From: DASZVB01 sp035545855 | GTDB taxonomy: Bacteria > Myxococcota_A > Polyangia > Polyangiales > Polyangiaceae | Assembly (NCBI GenBank): GCA_035545855.1 | Contig: DASZXK010000192.1 | Coordinates: forward strand, 1-64,000 | DNA length: 64,000 bases | Direction: 5' to 3' | Part shown: piece by piece, positions 33,933 to 41,667 of the stretch | Layout of the letters: each line of letters starts with the position of its first letter | How positions within the stretch are numbered: the first letter of the stretch is position 1 | The notes under the pieces: generated by a model | What the model saw: the letters and a program-made list of their open reading frames with translations, nothing else | The model's database searches: none | What the model was told of the DNA's origin: nothing | Translations under genes and position numbers: made by a program

Positions 33933-34853
33933 TCAGCGATTTGCCTCGGCAACGACCGCGGGGCGGCCGTCCACCACGAGGCGGGTCCCGACCGGCACGA
34001 CGCGCTCCTCCAGCACCGCGAGAGCGACCGCGCCCCCGTGGACCTCGCTCTCGACCGAGCTCCGGGTCTCCCCGACCTGCGCTCCGGCCTCGTCGAAGAC
34101 GGGCGTTCCGAGGGCCGGCGCCGGCGCGTCACCGAGCTCGAGGAGCGAGAGGCGGCGCTTCACCTTGCCTCGCATCTCCAGCATGCACACGGCCTCCTGC
34201 CCGAGATAGCACCCCTTGTCCCAGGACACGGCGCGGCGATCGAGGCGGGCTTCGTGCGGGTTCTGGCTCTCGGTCACGTCCACGCCGTGGACCGGGAGGA
34301 GCCGCTCGATTCGAAGGCGCTCCCAGTCCGCCGCATCGCCGAGCGAAAAGGCGCCAGCCGTCGGCGCCGCGGCCGCCGCGAGCAGATCCGCCGCCCGGTG
34401 GTGCGCGACCACCAGCGCCGCGCCGCCGAGGCCCGTCGGATCGACGGCCCCGACGTCCCCCCCGACGGGAGCGGCGAGCCGCCGCGCCTCGTCGAGACCC
34501 CGGGGACCGTGAAGGAGCGCCCAGAAGTGGGACGTCGTGCCGTCGGCGATCTCCGCGTCTTCCATCACCAGGAACCCGAGGAGCCAAGCGAGCACGCGCT
34601 CGCGCGCGGACGCGGACACGCCGAGCAGCACGAACGCCTTCGTGGCGACGACGAGGACGTCGGACAGGATCTTCCCCTGGCGGGTGAGCACGAGACCGTA
34701 GCGCCCGTCTCCCGGCGAGAGGTCGGCGACGTCGCACGTGAGCACCCCCTGGAGCCACTCCAGACGGTCGGGGCCCGACACGACGAGCGTCGCGAGGTCG
34801 GGCCGGGGCACGAAGAGCGCCCCGGTGCGAGCAGCCTGGTCCGCCGATGTCAC
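33933..34853 (-). CDS. ygfZ: YgfZ-type folate-binding protein for Fe-S cluster enzymes
   Basis: 306 aa from GTG 34853; no ATG is available and upstream in-frame codons (CTG, GTT) are less likely starts. Aminomethyltransferase-like (GCV_T) fold with the diagnostic motif KGCYLGQE around residue 206 and the N-terminal LEWLQGVLTCDV. The family binds tetrahydrofolate and supports repair or assembly of certain Fe-S proteins. It is not the glycine-cleavage enzyme, since the KGC[YF]xGQE signature marks YgfZ. Confidence 0.88.
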   Translation of the reverse strand: MTSADQAARTGALFVPRPDLATLVVSGPDRLEWLQGVLTCDVADLSPGDGRYGLVLTRQGKILSDVLVVATKAFVLLGVSASARERVLAWLLGFLVMEDAEIADGTTSHFWALLHGPRGLDEARRLAAPVGGDVGAVDPTGLGGAALVVAHHRAADLLAAAAAPTAGAFSLGDAADWERLRIERLLPVHGVDVTESQNPHEARLDRRAVSWDKGCYLGQEAVCMLEMRGKVKRRLSLLELGDAPAPALGTPVFDEAGAQVGETRSSVESEVHGGAVALAVLEERVVPVGTRLVVDGRPAVVAEANR

Positions 34854-34900
34854 CAGCGAAATCTGGGCGGGGACGCCCGCCGCGTCAACGCCCGGCGCCG

Positions 34901-35698
34901 TCAGTCGAGCGGCACGTCCTCGTCCGAGACGGGGTAGATGACGCCTTCCATCAACGTCACCTTGCGCTCGTTGGTCTTGTCCGCGCGGCGGACGAGGAGC
35001 TCGATGCCGGTCTGGGCGTTGGCATTGATGAGGCTTTGTGCCTCGCCCTCTTCCATCTTCGCGACGCGCTTGCCGCCGATCTCGAGGATCTCTTCCCCGG
35101 GCTCGAGCCCCGCCCGCTTCGCGGGCGAGTACTTCATCACGCGCGTGATGCCGATGCCGATCGTGCGAAGCTCGTAGGAAAACCCGAGGCCCCACCGAGG
35201 GTGGGCCGGCTCCACCGTGAGCGTGACGTGCGCGCCGCTGTCGCAGACGATCTCCACCGGGTTCGGGCCTGCTTGTTCGGGCAGGTTCCGGAGGTTCTTG
35301 AGACAGATGGGGTGATTGTTCAACGTATTCGCGTCCCACACCTCGACGCGGATGCGCGCTTCCGGCGAGATCTTGTAGTTCGCGCGCTTCTGATCGCGCC
35401 AGGTGGGCTTCAGTGTGTCCGACTGGACCGGGGTCTGGAGGATCTCCTTGTCGTTCACGAGGATCTTCGCGAACGGGTCGGGCGCGGCGCCCCCCATCGA
35501 ATCCCACTGCCGACCGTCCCGGGTGCGCTCGGGGATCTCCGCGCGCGCGACCACGACGTAGAGGAGATCCGAAGGCGGCGCCGGCTCGAGGGCCCTGCCC
35601 GCCGGGGGCGCCTTCACGGGCGGAGCGATCTCCGGAAACACCGCGCCGCACGCCACCGACGACAGCGCGAGCGGGAGGAGCAGGACGGAAGCCTTCAT
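34901..35698 (-). CDS. Lipoprotein with C2-like and PDZ domains
   Basis: 265 aa. Lipobox LALSSVACGAV. Residues about 45-150 resemble a C2 beta-sandwich (LLYVVVARAEIPE, then SDTLKPTWRDQKRANY and RIRVEVWDANTLN, the typical second calcium-loop pattern). Residues 168-250 form a PDZ domain (GLGFSYELRTIGIGITRV, KRAGLEPGEEILEIGG). A lipid-anchored C2 plus PDZ in one exported protein is unusual in bacteria. It might sense calcium or lipid and bind peptide tails. First gene of the run leading to ygfZ and cysK. Confidence 0.75.
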   Translation of the reverse strand: MKASVLLLPLALSSVACGAVFPEIAPPVKAPPAGRALEPAPPSDLLYVVVARAEIPERTRDGRQWDSMGGAAPDPFAKILVNDKEILQTPVQSDTLKPTWRDQKRANYKISPEARIRVEVWDANTLNNHPICLKNLRNLPEQAGPNPVEIVCDSGAHVTLTVEPAHPRWGLGFSYELRTIGIGITRVMKYSPAKRAGLEPGEEILEIGGKRVAKMEEGEAQSLINANAQTGIELLVRRADKTNERKVTLMEGVIYPVSDEDVPLD

Positions 35699-35787
35699 GG
35701 CGCCTACGCTACTCCAAGGCCGCGAGCTCGAAAACAAGCGCGGCGCGCCCGGCCCCGAGCGACGGCCCCCACGCGCCCGCGTGCGCC

Positions 35788-36513
35788 TCAGGTGGAACCG
35801 GCCGCGGCTCTCCGCAGGGCGATGGCGTCCGCCACGACGGAGGGCTCCCGGGCCGAGAGGGCGAGCGCCACGAGCGCTTCCCCGAGCTCGGCGGCGTTCA
35901 TGGAGGCGTAGCGATCCCGCAAACGGCGCGCCCCGAGCCCACCGAGCAGCGACAGCGCTGCGTCGGTCACCGTCGCCGCGATGCGCTCTCCGGGGCGGTC
36001 CTCGGCGCGGTCGGGGCCGGTGATGAAGGACGGTCTGGCGATGACGTACGCGAGGCCGGACGAACGAAGCTCGGCCTCCACCTTCCGCCGCGCGGCGTAG
36101 TACGCGCCGGGGGACTCCTCGACGCCGAGGCTCGAGAGATACACGAAGCGGGACACCGAGCCCGCCTTCGTCGCGGCACGGAGGAGGAGCGCCGTGAGAC
36201 CGTAGTCCACGGCTTCGTACGACGCAGGCGGCGCGCCGGCCCGTGCGGCCTGCCGCTCTCGCTTCCGCGTCGTTCCGAGGAGCGCGAACACGACGTCGGG
36301 GCGCAGGCGGGCGATGGTCTCCGTGAACGCGGCTTCCTCCCAGGGCGTCGTGTCGACGACCGCGCCGTCCCGCTGGAGTTCCCCGGTCACGTCAGCGAGC
36401 GTCGGGGCATCCGGACGTACGTGTGCAACCGTATCGACGCGACGCCGCACGAGCGCTCTCACGACGGCTCTGCCCGTGTACCCGGTGGCGCCTGCGACGA
36501 AAGCGGTCGGCAT
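35788..36513 (-). CDS. Atypical SDR (NAD(P)-binding epimerase-like) protein
   Basis: 241 aa. Begins with the dinucleotide motif GATGYTGRAVVRALVRR (GxTGxxG), then the variant VVFALLGTTRKRERQ, SSLGVE in place of the catalytic Ser region, and YYAARRKVEAEL carrying a YxxxK pair. The C-terminus is short. It belongs to the NAD(P)H-binding epimerase/NmrA-like group of small SDRs, with no assigned substrate. Divergent from the amidotransferase-like gene, with a 179-bp gap. Confidence 0.8.
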   Translation of the reverse strand: MPTAFVAGATGYTGRAVVRALVRRRVDTVAHVRPDAPTLADVTGELQRDGAVVDTTPWEEAAFTETIARLRPDVVFALLGTTRKRERQAARAGAPPASYEAVDYGLTALLLRAATKAGSVSRFVYLSSLGVEESPGAYYAARRKVEAELRSSGLAYVIARPSFITGPDRAEDRPGERIAATVTDAALSLLGGLGARRLRDRYASMNAAELGEALVALALSAREPSVVADAIALRRAAAGST

Positions 36514-36544
36514 CGATGAGATGGCGTTTAACCAAATTCGCCCC

Positions 36545-36571
36545 GCGTCACAACGGAAGGGCTTGACGCGA
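36545..36571. other. Inverted repeat in divergent gap before amidotransferase-like gene
   Basis: CGCGTC (36545-36550) and GACGCG (36563-36568) form a 6-bp stem with a 12-nt loop, near the start of the SDR gene (36513) and far from the amidotransferase gene (36693). The 179-bp gap also contains TACACT at 36673-36678, 14 bp before the ATG, a possible -10 with no convincing -35. Nothing else is clear in this gap. Confidence 0.3.
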
Positions 36572-36692
36572 CGCGGGCAAAGGCAAACGGCGAGGCGGCG
36601 CAGAGCACGAGCGAGAAGACGAAACGGCCGCCGGCCCGGGATTTCGCGCGTGCGGGCGCGGAGAAGGCGCACTACACTGACCGGAAGAGATC

Positions 36693-37529
36693 ATGGCACG
36701 AATGTTCGGCTTCATCGGCAATCGCGCGGATCTCGGAGCGCGAGTGCTCGCGCTCCACGCGGACGTGCTCCGCGTCTCCGTCGGCGCGGGCGGCCCCATG
36801 GGTTGGGGCATCGGCTTCTATCAGGCCGGAGAGGTCCTGCTCCGGCGCCGGCCGATCGACGAGCGCACGACGATCGACCTCGTCCCCGTCATCGAGGGCG
36901 TCCGGACGGACGTCCTCATCGGTCACGTACGGCGCCCGACGGTCGGAGCGCTCCGCACGGAGAACACGCACCCGTTCCGCTATCGGCAGTGGCTGTTCGC
37001 CCAGACGGGCACCATCTTCGGCTTCGCGTCCCTCCGGGATCGCCTCCTCGAGTCGCAGCCCGAGTTCCTGCGCCGCAACGTCCGTGGAGACACGGACAGC
37101 GAGCTCTTCTTCTACCTGTTCCTGTCCTTCCTGCACGACAGCGGGCACCTGTCGGATTCGCAGGTCGCGCCGGAGCACATCCGTGCGGCGCTCCGCGCCT
37201 CCATGTCCCTGGTGGACCGCCTGTCCGCCGAGGAAGGCCACGAGAGGAACTCGGGGGATCTCCTCGTGACGAACGGCGAGTTCCTGGTCGGCGCCCGCCG
37301 CGGCGAAGAAGGGCAGATGGCCTATCGCGTGCTCGCCGGCCGACAGGACGTGGAAGAGCTTCTCGGTGACGACGGCATGCAGCAAGCGCGCATCCCGAAC
37401 GTGGACACCACGCACTTCTCCATCGTGGCGAGCGGGCTCGAGCAGATCCCGCAAGGGTGGAAGCCGATCCAGGATCGCTCCTTCTTCACCATGACGCGCG
37501 CGGCGGACCCGACGTTCGAGCCGATCTGA
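36693..37529 (+). CDS. Class II glutamine amidotransferase homologue lacking Cys2
   Basis: 278 aa. The N-terminal pattern is that of the GATase_4/YafJ group (known proteins start MCRxFGF, with Cys2 as nucleophile after Met removal), but here it reads MARMFGF, with Ala in place of Cys. Downstream class II signatures remain: MGWGIGFYQ, VLIGHVRRPTVGALRTENTHPF and TIFGFASLRDRLL, where active members often have HNG. It probably cannot hydrolyse glutamine and may be a regulator or have another activity. Conserved order with the next two genes (1-nt overlap, then 25-bp gap). Confidence 0.78.
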   Translation: MARMFGFIGNRADLGARVLALHADVLRVSVGAGGPMGWGIGFYQAGEVLLRRRPIDERTTIDLVPVIEGVRTDVLIGHVRRPTVGALRTENTHPFRYRQWLFAQTGTIFGFASLRDRLLESQPEFLRRNVRGDTDSELFFYLFLSFLHDSGHLSDSQVAPEHIRAALRASMSLVDRLSAEEGHERNSGDLLVTNGEFLVGARRGEEGQMAYRVLAGRQDVEELLGDDGMQQARIPNVDTTHFSIVASGLEQIPQGWKPIQDRSFFTMTRAADPTFEPI

Positions 37530-38272
37530 TGAGAGAGACGGGGGCGCACGGCCCGGCGCGTGCGGGCGCGCTGGGATTCGTGTTCGTGTGGGGGGCGCTC
37601 GCCGCTTCGGCGTGTACGGCACCGGCCGAAGCGCCCAGGATCGAGTACGCGCCGCACCCGCAGGGCGTCGCGATCGATCCCGTGCTGGCGCTTCCCGCGG
37701 CGACCTCGGAAGCCGAGCCAGCGGGGGGAGTCGTGGTGCTCGCCGAGCCGGTGGATCCCGAACCGGCGCGGAGGCTCGTGCGCGAGTTCTTCGAGGCCGT
37801 CGTCGCGGAATCGCTGCCCGATCTATCTCGCGTGCTGGACCCGGCCGCGCACGCCCGCACGACCGGCAAACCGCCACGGCCCGAGCCCGCCCTACCCTGG
37901 TGGCGGCGCCGCTTCGAACGGCTCGACTACACGGCGCTCGGGGCGGAGGTCTTCTACCGGCGCTCGGAGATGGAGGCCCACACGGCCCGGGACACCGGAG
38001 GCACCGGACGAGCTCTGCCGGTCGTTCCCAGGGAAAATGAGATCGTCGTCGTCGTGGCGGTCGCCGGCCAGGCCGCGAACAAGCTGTTCGGCCCCGAGAT
38101 CACGTTCCTCGTGCGTCGCGGAAAGCGCATGACCGCGGGCGATGGCCGGGCGGGCGAGGGACCCGCGGGCGCCGCTCCGGGAAGTAGTGGCGGGCCAGCG
38201 GGAGCCGCCCCGGGCCTCGAGACGAGCGACTACAAGATTGCCGAACTCTACGAGGACTTTCGGCTACCCTGA
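37529..38272 (+). CDS. Lipoprotein of unknown function
   Basis: 247 aa, start codon overlapping the upstream stop (TGATG). Signal with lipobox ALAASACTAP (Cys29). The mature region has a mixed alpha/beta domain (about 75-200: ARRLVREFFEAVVAESLPDLSRVLD, then LDYTALGAEVFYRR and NEIVVVVAVAGQAANKLFGPEITFLVRR), which looks like a SnoaL/NTF2-type fold. A Gly/Ala-rich insertion and the end KIAELYEDFRLP follow. Function not known. Confidence 0.65.
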   Translation: MRETGAHGPARAGALGFVFVWGALAASACTAPAEAPRIEYAPHPQGVAIDPVLALPAATSEAEPAGGVVVLAEPVDPEPARRLVREFFEAVVAESLPDLSRVLDPAAHARTTGKPPRPEPALPWWRRRFERLDYTALGAEVFYRRSEMEAHTARDTGGTGRALPVVPRENEIVVVVAVAGQAANKLFGPEITFLVRRGKRMTAGDGRAGEGPAGAAPGSSGGPAGAAPGLETSDYKIAELYEDFRLP

Positions 38273-38297
38273 GGAGTCGAAGCTCGAGGGAATCAGC

Positions 38298-39140
38298 ATG
38301 GAGCAGACACGACCGCTGGCTTGCATCCAGTGCGGAATCGTCCTTGCCGTCGCGGGCGGCCGGTGTCCTCAGTGCGGCGCGCTCCAGCCGGAGCCCGGCT
38401 CCCCGCTCTCCACGGACCCTTCCGCGTCGCTCCACTCGCGCGCCTCGAGGGGCGCCCCGTCTCCCGTGCGGCCGCTGCCGAAGCGGCCGAACCAGGCGCT
38501 CCCGTGGATCGTCCTCGGCGTCGGGCTCGCGGTGATCGTGGTCGCCGGAATCCTGTTCTCTCCGAAGAGCCAGGATGCGGCTCGAGCCGCACCCTCCGCG
38601 GCGCCGAAGGCCGCTCCGGCCGCGACGCCGGCCGCACCCGTCGACCCGAACGATCTCGGCATCGCCGATCGGTCGGCGGCAGACCCGGGTGATCTGCTGC
38701 TCCACGCGAAGACGCGGGCCCAGACCTGGAACGCGGATGCCGTCCTGGTTTCGCTCCGCGCGACCCGGGTCGGAGACGGCAAGGTGAACCTCGCAGGCGG
38801 CGCCACCATCGAATACGTCTTCGGCAAGCCGACGGGAGAAGGCTTCGCCGCGGGCGCGAAGGTGGCGCCCAAGCACCTCAGGATCGTCGTCGGGTCGGGC
38901 GCGACGTCCGTGGAGGAGACGGGGCGCGGCGGAGGCCGGGCCGCCCTGGAACCGAACTGCCCGATCGACGAGGCCGCGCGGAAGGCTCGAGCGGCTGGGC
39001 TCTCGGGCTCGGCGCCGCTCGACGTCCGGTACGAGTTCAGCGAAAAGCACAAGAAGGCCGTGTACCGGATGTACGCCGAGGGCGACGAGGCCCACGACCG
39101 CACCATCGACGGCCAGTCCTGCGCCGTCCTGGTTCGCTGA
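38298..39140 (+). CDS. Zinc-ribbon protein with one membrane span
   Basis: 280 aa. N-terminal CIQCGIVLAVAGGRCPQCG is a two-CxxC zinc ribbon of the zinc_ribbon_2 type. Residues 72-94 form a transmembrane helix (LPWIVLGVGLAVIVVAGILF). After an Ala/Pro linker, a 150-residue beta-rich domain faces the periplasm (LLLHAKTRAQTWNADAVLVS ... YRMYAEGDEAHDRTIDGQSCAV). A cytosolic zinc finger joined to an external domain suggests a signal or assembly role. Unnamed. Confidence 0.65.
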   Translation: MEQTRPLACIQCGIVLAVAGGRCPQCGALQPEPGSPLSTDPSASLHSRASRGAPSPVRPLPKRPNQALPWIVLGVGLAVIVVAGILFSPKSQDAARAAPSAAPKAAPAATPAAPVDPNDLGIADRSAADPGDLLLHAKTRAQTWNADAVLVSLRATRVGDGKVNLAGGATIEYVFGKPTGEGFAAGAKVAPKHLRIVVGSGATSVEETGRGGGRAALEPNCPIDEAARKARAAGLSGSAPLDVRYEFSEKHKKAVYRMYAEGDEAHDRTIDGQSCAVLVR

Positions 39141-39221
39141 ACGGCGCCGCAGAACCGAAGAGCTTCCTTCGCCTCGCGCGAGGCGGTCACGTCACGCCGC
39201 CGACCGAGCGGCGGAGGAACG

Positions 39222-39698
39222 TCACATCCCGGAGAGGATGCGGAAGCTCTCGCCTTCCGGAACCAGCTCGAGGCGGTTCTCGGCGACTCGACGCCGCCAC
39301 ATGTCGCCCGTCGGCGTCGGGATCTTGTAGCTCGCCGAGTACGTGTAGTCCACGAGCACCGTGTGCTTCTTCCCCTCGCCCACGCGGCGGTAGCGGATCT
39401 CGTATCGGATCGTGCGCGTCTGCTTGAACTTGTCCTCGAGGTAGCTCTTCAAACCCGCGTAGTCGAGGTCGTCGGTCGCGTCGGCGTTGCCGCCGTCCTC
39501 GTAGTATTTCGGGTGCGCCATCTTGAGGAGCTTGTCGACGTTCCGCATCTCGACGGCGTGGCGGTAGTCCTCGCAGAACTCGATGACGCGGCGGTTCGAG
39601 TCCGTGTCCTCGACGTCCGTGTTCGGGATGTAGTGCGTCGCGCAGCCGAGGCAGAGGGCCGCCGCGACCACGGCGCTCAGGACCTTTCGCGGGATCAT
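39222..39698 (-). CDS. NTF2-like lipoprotein
   Basis: 158 aa from ATG 39698, chosen because MIPRKVLSAVVAAALCLGC is a clean lipoprotein signal; an ATG at 39731 would add a non-hydrophobic 11 residues. The mature domain has the helix-strand pattern of NTF2/SnoaL proteins (RVIEFCEDYRHAVEMRNVDKLLKMAHPKYY and IRYEIRYRRVGEGKKHTVLV). Its active site, if any, is not defined. Stands alone, 85 bp after the stop of the upstream ketosynthase gene is left out. Confidence 0.65.
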   Translation of the reverse strand: MIPRKVLSAVVAAALCLGCATHYIPNTDVEDTDSNRRVIEFCEDYRHAVEMRNVDKLLKMAHPKYYEDGGNADATDDLDYAGLKSYLEDKFKQTRTIRYEIRYRRVGEGKKHTVLVDYTYSASYKIPTPTGDMWRRRVAENRLELVPEGESFRILSGM

Positions 39699-39783
39699 CC
39701 GGCGAACGAACGCCGATCGGTCGAGGACCATTCCGCGGCGGACAGTGCCAGAACCCGACCCGGACGAGCAACCCCGTTCCCGC

Positions 39784-41667
39784 TCAGGAAGGATGATTTC
39801 CCGGGGAGAGTCGCTGGATTAGCCCGATGAGGGACGGATACCCGGGCGGGTCCCCGCGCGGGTTCTCGGACCGGGACGCTTCACGAAGCGCCCGTGAAAT
39901 CACGTCCCGCGGGATGCCGCTCCCCCCGGGCGCGCGCTCGAGCAGGACGGCGACCGCGCCCGAGACGGGCAACGGGAGACCCGCGGCGACGAAGACGTCG
40001 GTGACGACGGGGCCGACGTCTTCCGCCGCGACCACGACGAGCGCGTCGGCGTCCCCCGCTTCGAGCAGATCGACGGCCACGAGGAGCGCCTCGACGGCAG
40101 CGGCAGGCCCGGCACCGACCGCGAACGATGGCCCCCGAAGACCGAACGCGATCGAGCACTGCCCGGGGGCGAGGTTCGGCGAGGTCGCCGGAAACCGCCG
40201 CGGCGCGGCGCCGGGACGTCCGCGCGCGCGGAGGCCGGCCTGGAACGCTTCGTTGTTCTCGAGGCACGCCGCCGCGCTGCCGAGGATCACGCCCGTCCGA
40301 TCGGGAGTCGTGACGAGCACGCCGTCGAGCACCGTTGCGACCGCCGCGACGGCGGCCGCCGAGAGCCGGTCCAGCCGCTCGAGCTGGACGTCGGGAAGAC
40401 GCGTGACGCCCCGAAGCGCGCGCGCGTCCTCGGCGGAGCGCGGTGTGCCGACGCGAACGATGCGCGCCGCTCCGCGTGCCACGGGCGTCCCCGGGGCGGA
40501 GCCGGTGGTGACGACGAGCGCCGCGTTCGCGCCGCCGAACGCCGCGGAGAGCTTCAACGCCGTCGTCGGGCGTCCCGACTCGTTCCGTTCGAGGAGCCTC
40601 GCCGGTGCCTCGGGATCGGGCATGCCCGGGGAACAGGCGCCGGGCGAGATCCCCCGGCGCATCGCCTCGAGGACCGCCGCGATCTCGAGCGCGGCGCTCG
40701 CGCCGAGGGTGTGCCCGACGACCGACTTGAAGGGATGGACGACGACGTCCGCAGCGTGAGGGCCGAGCGCCGTCGCGAGGGCACGGGCCTCGGCCGCGTC
40801 GTTGAACGGCGTGGCCGTCGCGTGCGCGCTGACGACGTCGACGTCCTCGGGTCGGATGCCCGCGTCGGCCAGCGCCGCCACGGCCGCTCGGGACAGCCCC
40901 CCGCCCTCGCGATCCGGCGCGGTCACGTGCACCGCGTCCGACGAAGCCGCGAAGCCGGCGAGACGACCGAGCTCCGGGAGCCCCGACGCCGGCAACGCGA
41001 GAACGAAGAACGCGGCCGCTTCCCCGAGCGCCATGCCGTCCCGCCCGACGCGAAAGGGACGCGGCATGGATGCGCTCGTCGCGCCGAGGGATTCGAAGCC
41101 CGTCGCGACGAACGGGGTCACGGCGTCGTAGCCGCCGGCGATCGCGAGATCGACGTGGCCGAGGGCGAGCAGGCGCGAGGCGTACCCGAGCGCCACGGCC
41201 GACGACGCGCACGCGGCCAGGATCTGAACGCGCTCCTCGAACCGGACGCCGAGTGCGTCCTCCAGGGCCCGGAGCGGGCCGAAGTACGGCGCCGCCGCGG
41301 CGAGCTCCGGCGAGAGCGCTCCGCCCCGGGCCCGGGCATCGAGGGCCGCGACGAGCGACGCCATGCCCCCGGACGACGTGCCGACGACGAGCGCGATCCG
41401 TCGTCGCTCGAGCTCGGGGACGCGCTCGCGGAGCGCCCGACCCAGGGCGCCGCCGACCCGACGGAGGAGCACCGCCGCAGGATCCTCTCCCTTCGGCTCG
41501 TGGACGGCCCGCGCGAGGAAGGGGCGCTCGAGCCCGGCGGCCTCGAGGATCGCATCTTCGTGAATCGCCGAGACGGGGCGCTCTCCGACCTCGCCGACGG
41601 AGTACGCCCGCACGCCGCTGCCGAGCGCCGATTCGGCCTCGATCGCGACGATGGAGACCGGCGTCAT
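39784..41667 (-). CDS. Ketosynthase with fused degenerate second KS-like domain (KS-b)
   Basis: 627 aa, ATG 41667 overlapping the stop of the upstream KS gene (ATGA). Residues 1-400 form an intact FabF-type beta-ketoacyl synthase: nucleophile Cys153 (ILAACASSAVAL), His282 (SAHATATPFND), Lys314 and His319 (KSVVGHTLGAS). Residues about 410-610 form a second, shortened KS-like domain (PF13723-like) with FGLRGPSFAVGAGPAAAVEA, where the cysteine position is Pro, so it has lost catalysis. Chain-length-factor proteins show this kind of change. Last gene of the MoxR-ACP-KS-KS operon. Product and partners unknown. Confidence 0.85.
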   Translation of the reverse strand: MTPVSIVAIEAESALGSGVRAYSVGEVGERPVSAIHEDAILEAAGLERPFLARAVHEPKGEDPAAVLLRRVGGALGRALRERVPELERRRIALVVGTSSGGMASLVAALDARARGGALSPELAAAAPYFGPLRALEDALGVRFEERVQILAACASSAVALGYASRLLALGHVDLAIAGGYDAVTPFVATGFESLGATSASMPRPFRVGRDGMALGEAAAFFVLALPASGLPELGRLAGFAASSDAVHVTAPDREGGGLSRAAVAALADAGIRPEDVDVVSAHATATPFNDAAEARALATALGPHAADVVVHPFKSVVGHTLGASAALEIAAVLEAMRRGISPGACSPGMPDPEAPARLLERNESGRPTTALKLSAAFGGANAALVVTTGSAPGTPVARGAARIVRVGTPRSAEDARALRGVTRLPDVQLERLDRLSAAAVAAVATVLDGVLVTTPDRTGVILGSAAACLENNEAFQAGLRARGRPGAAPRRFPATSPNLAPGQCSIAFGLRGPSFAVGAGPAAAVEALLVAVDLLEAGDADALVVVAAEDVGPVVTDVFVAAGLPLPVSGAVAVLLERAPGGSGIPRDVISRALREASRSENPRGDPPGYPSLIGLIQRLSPGNHPS

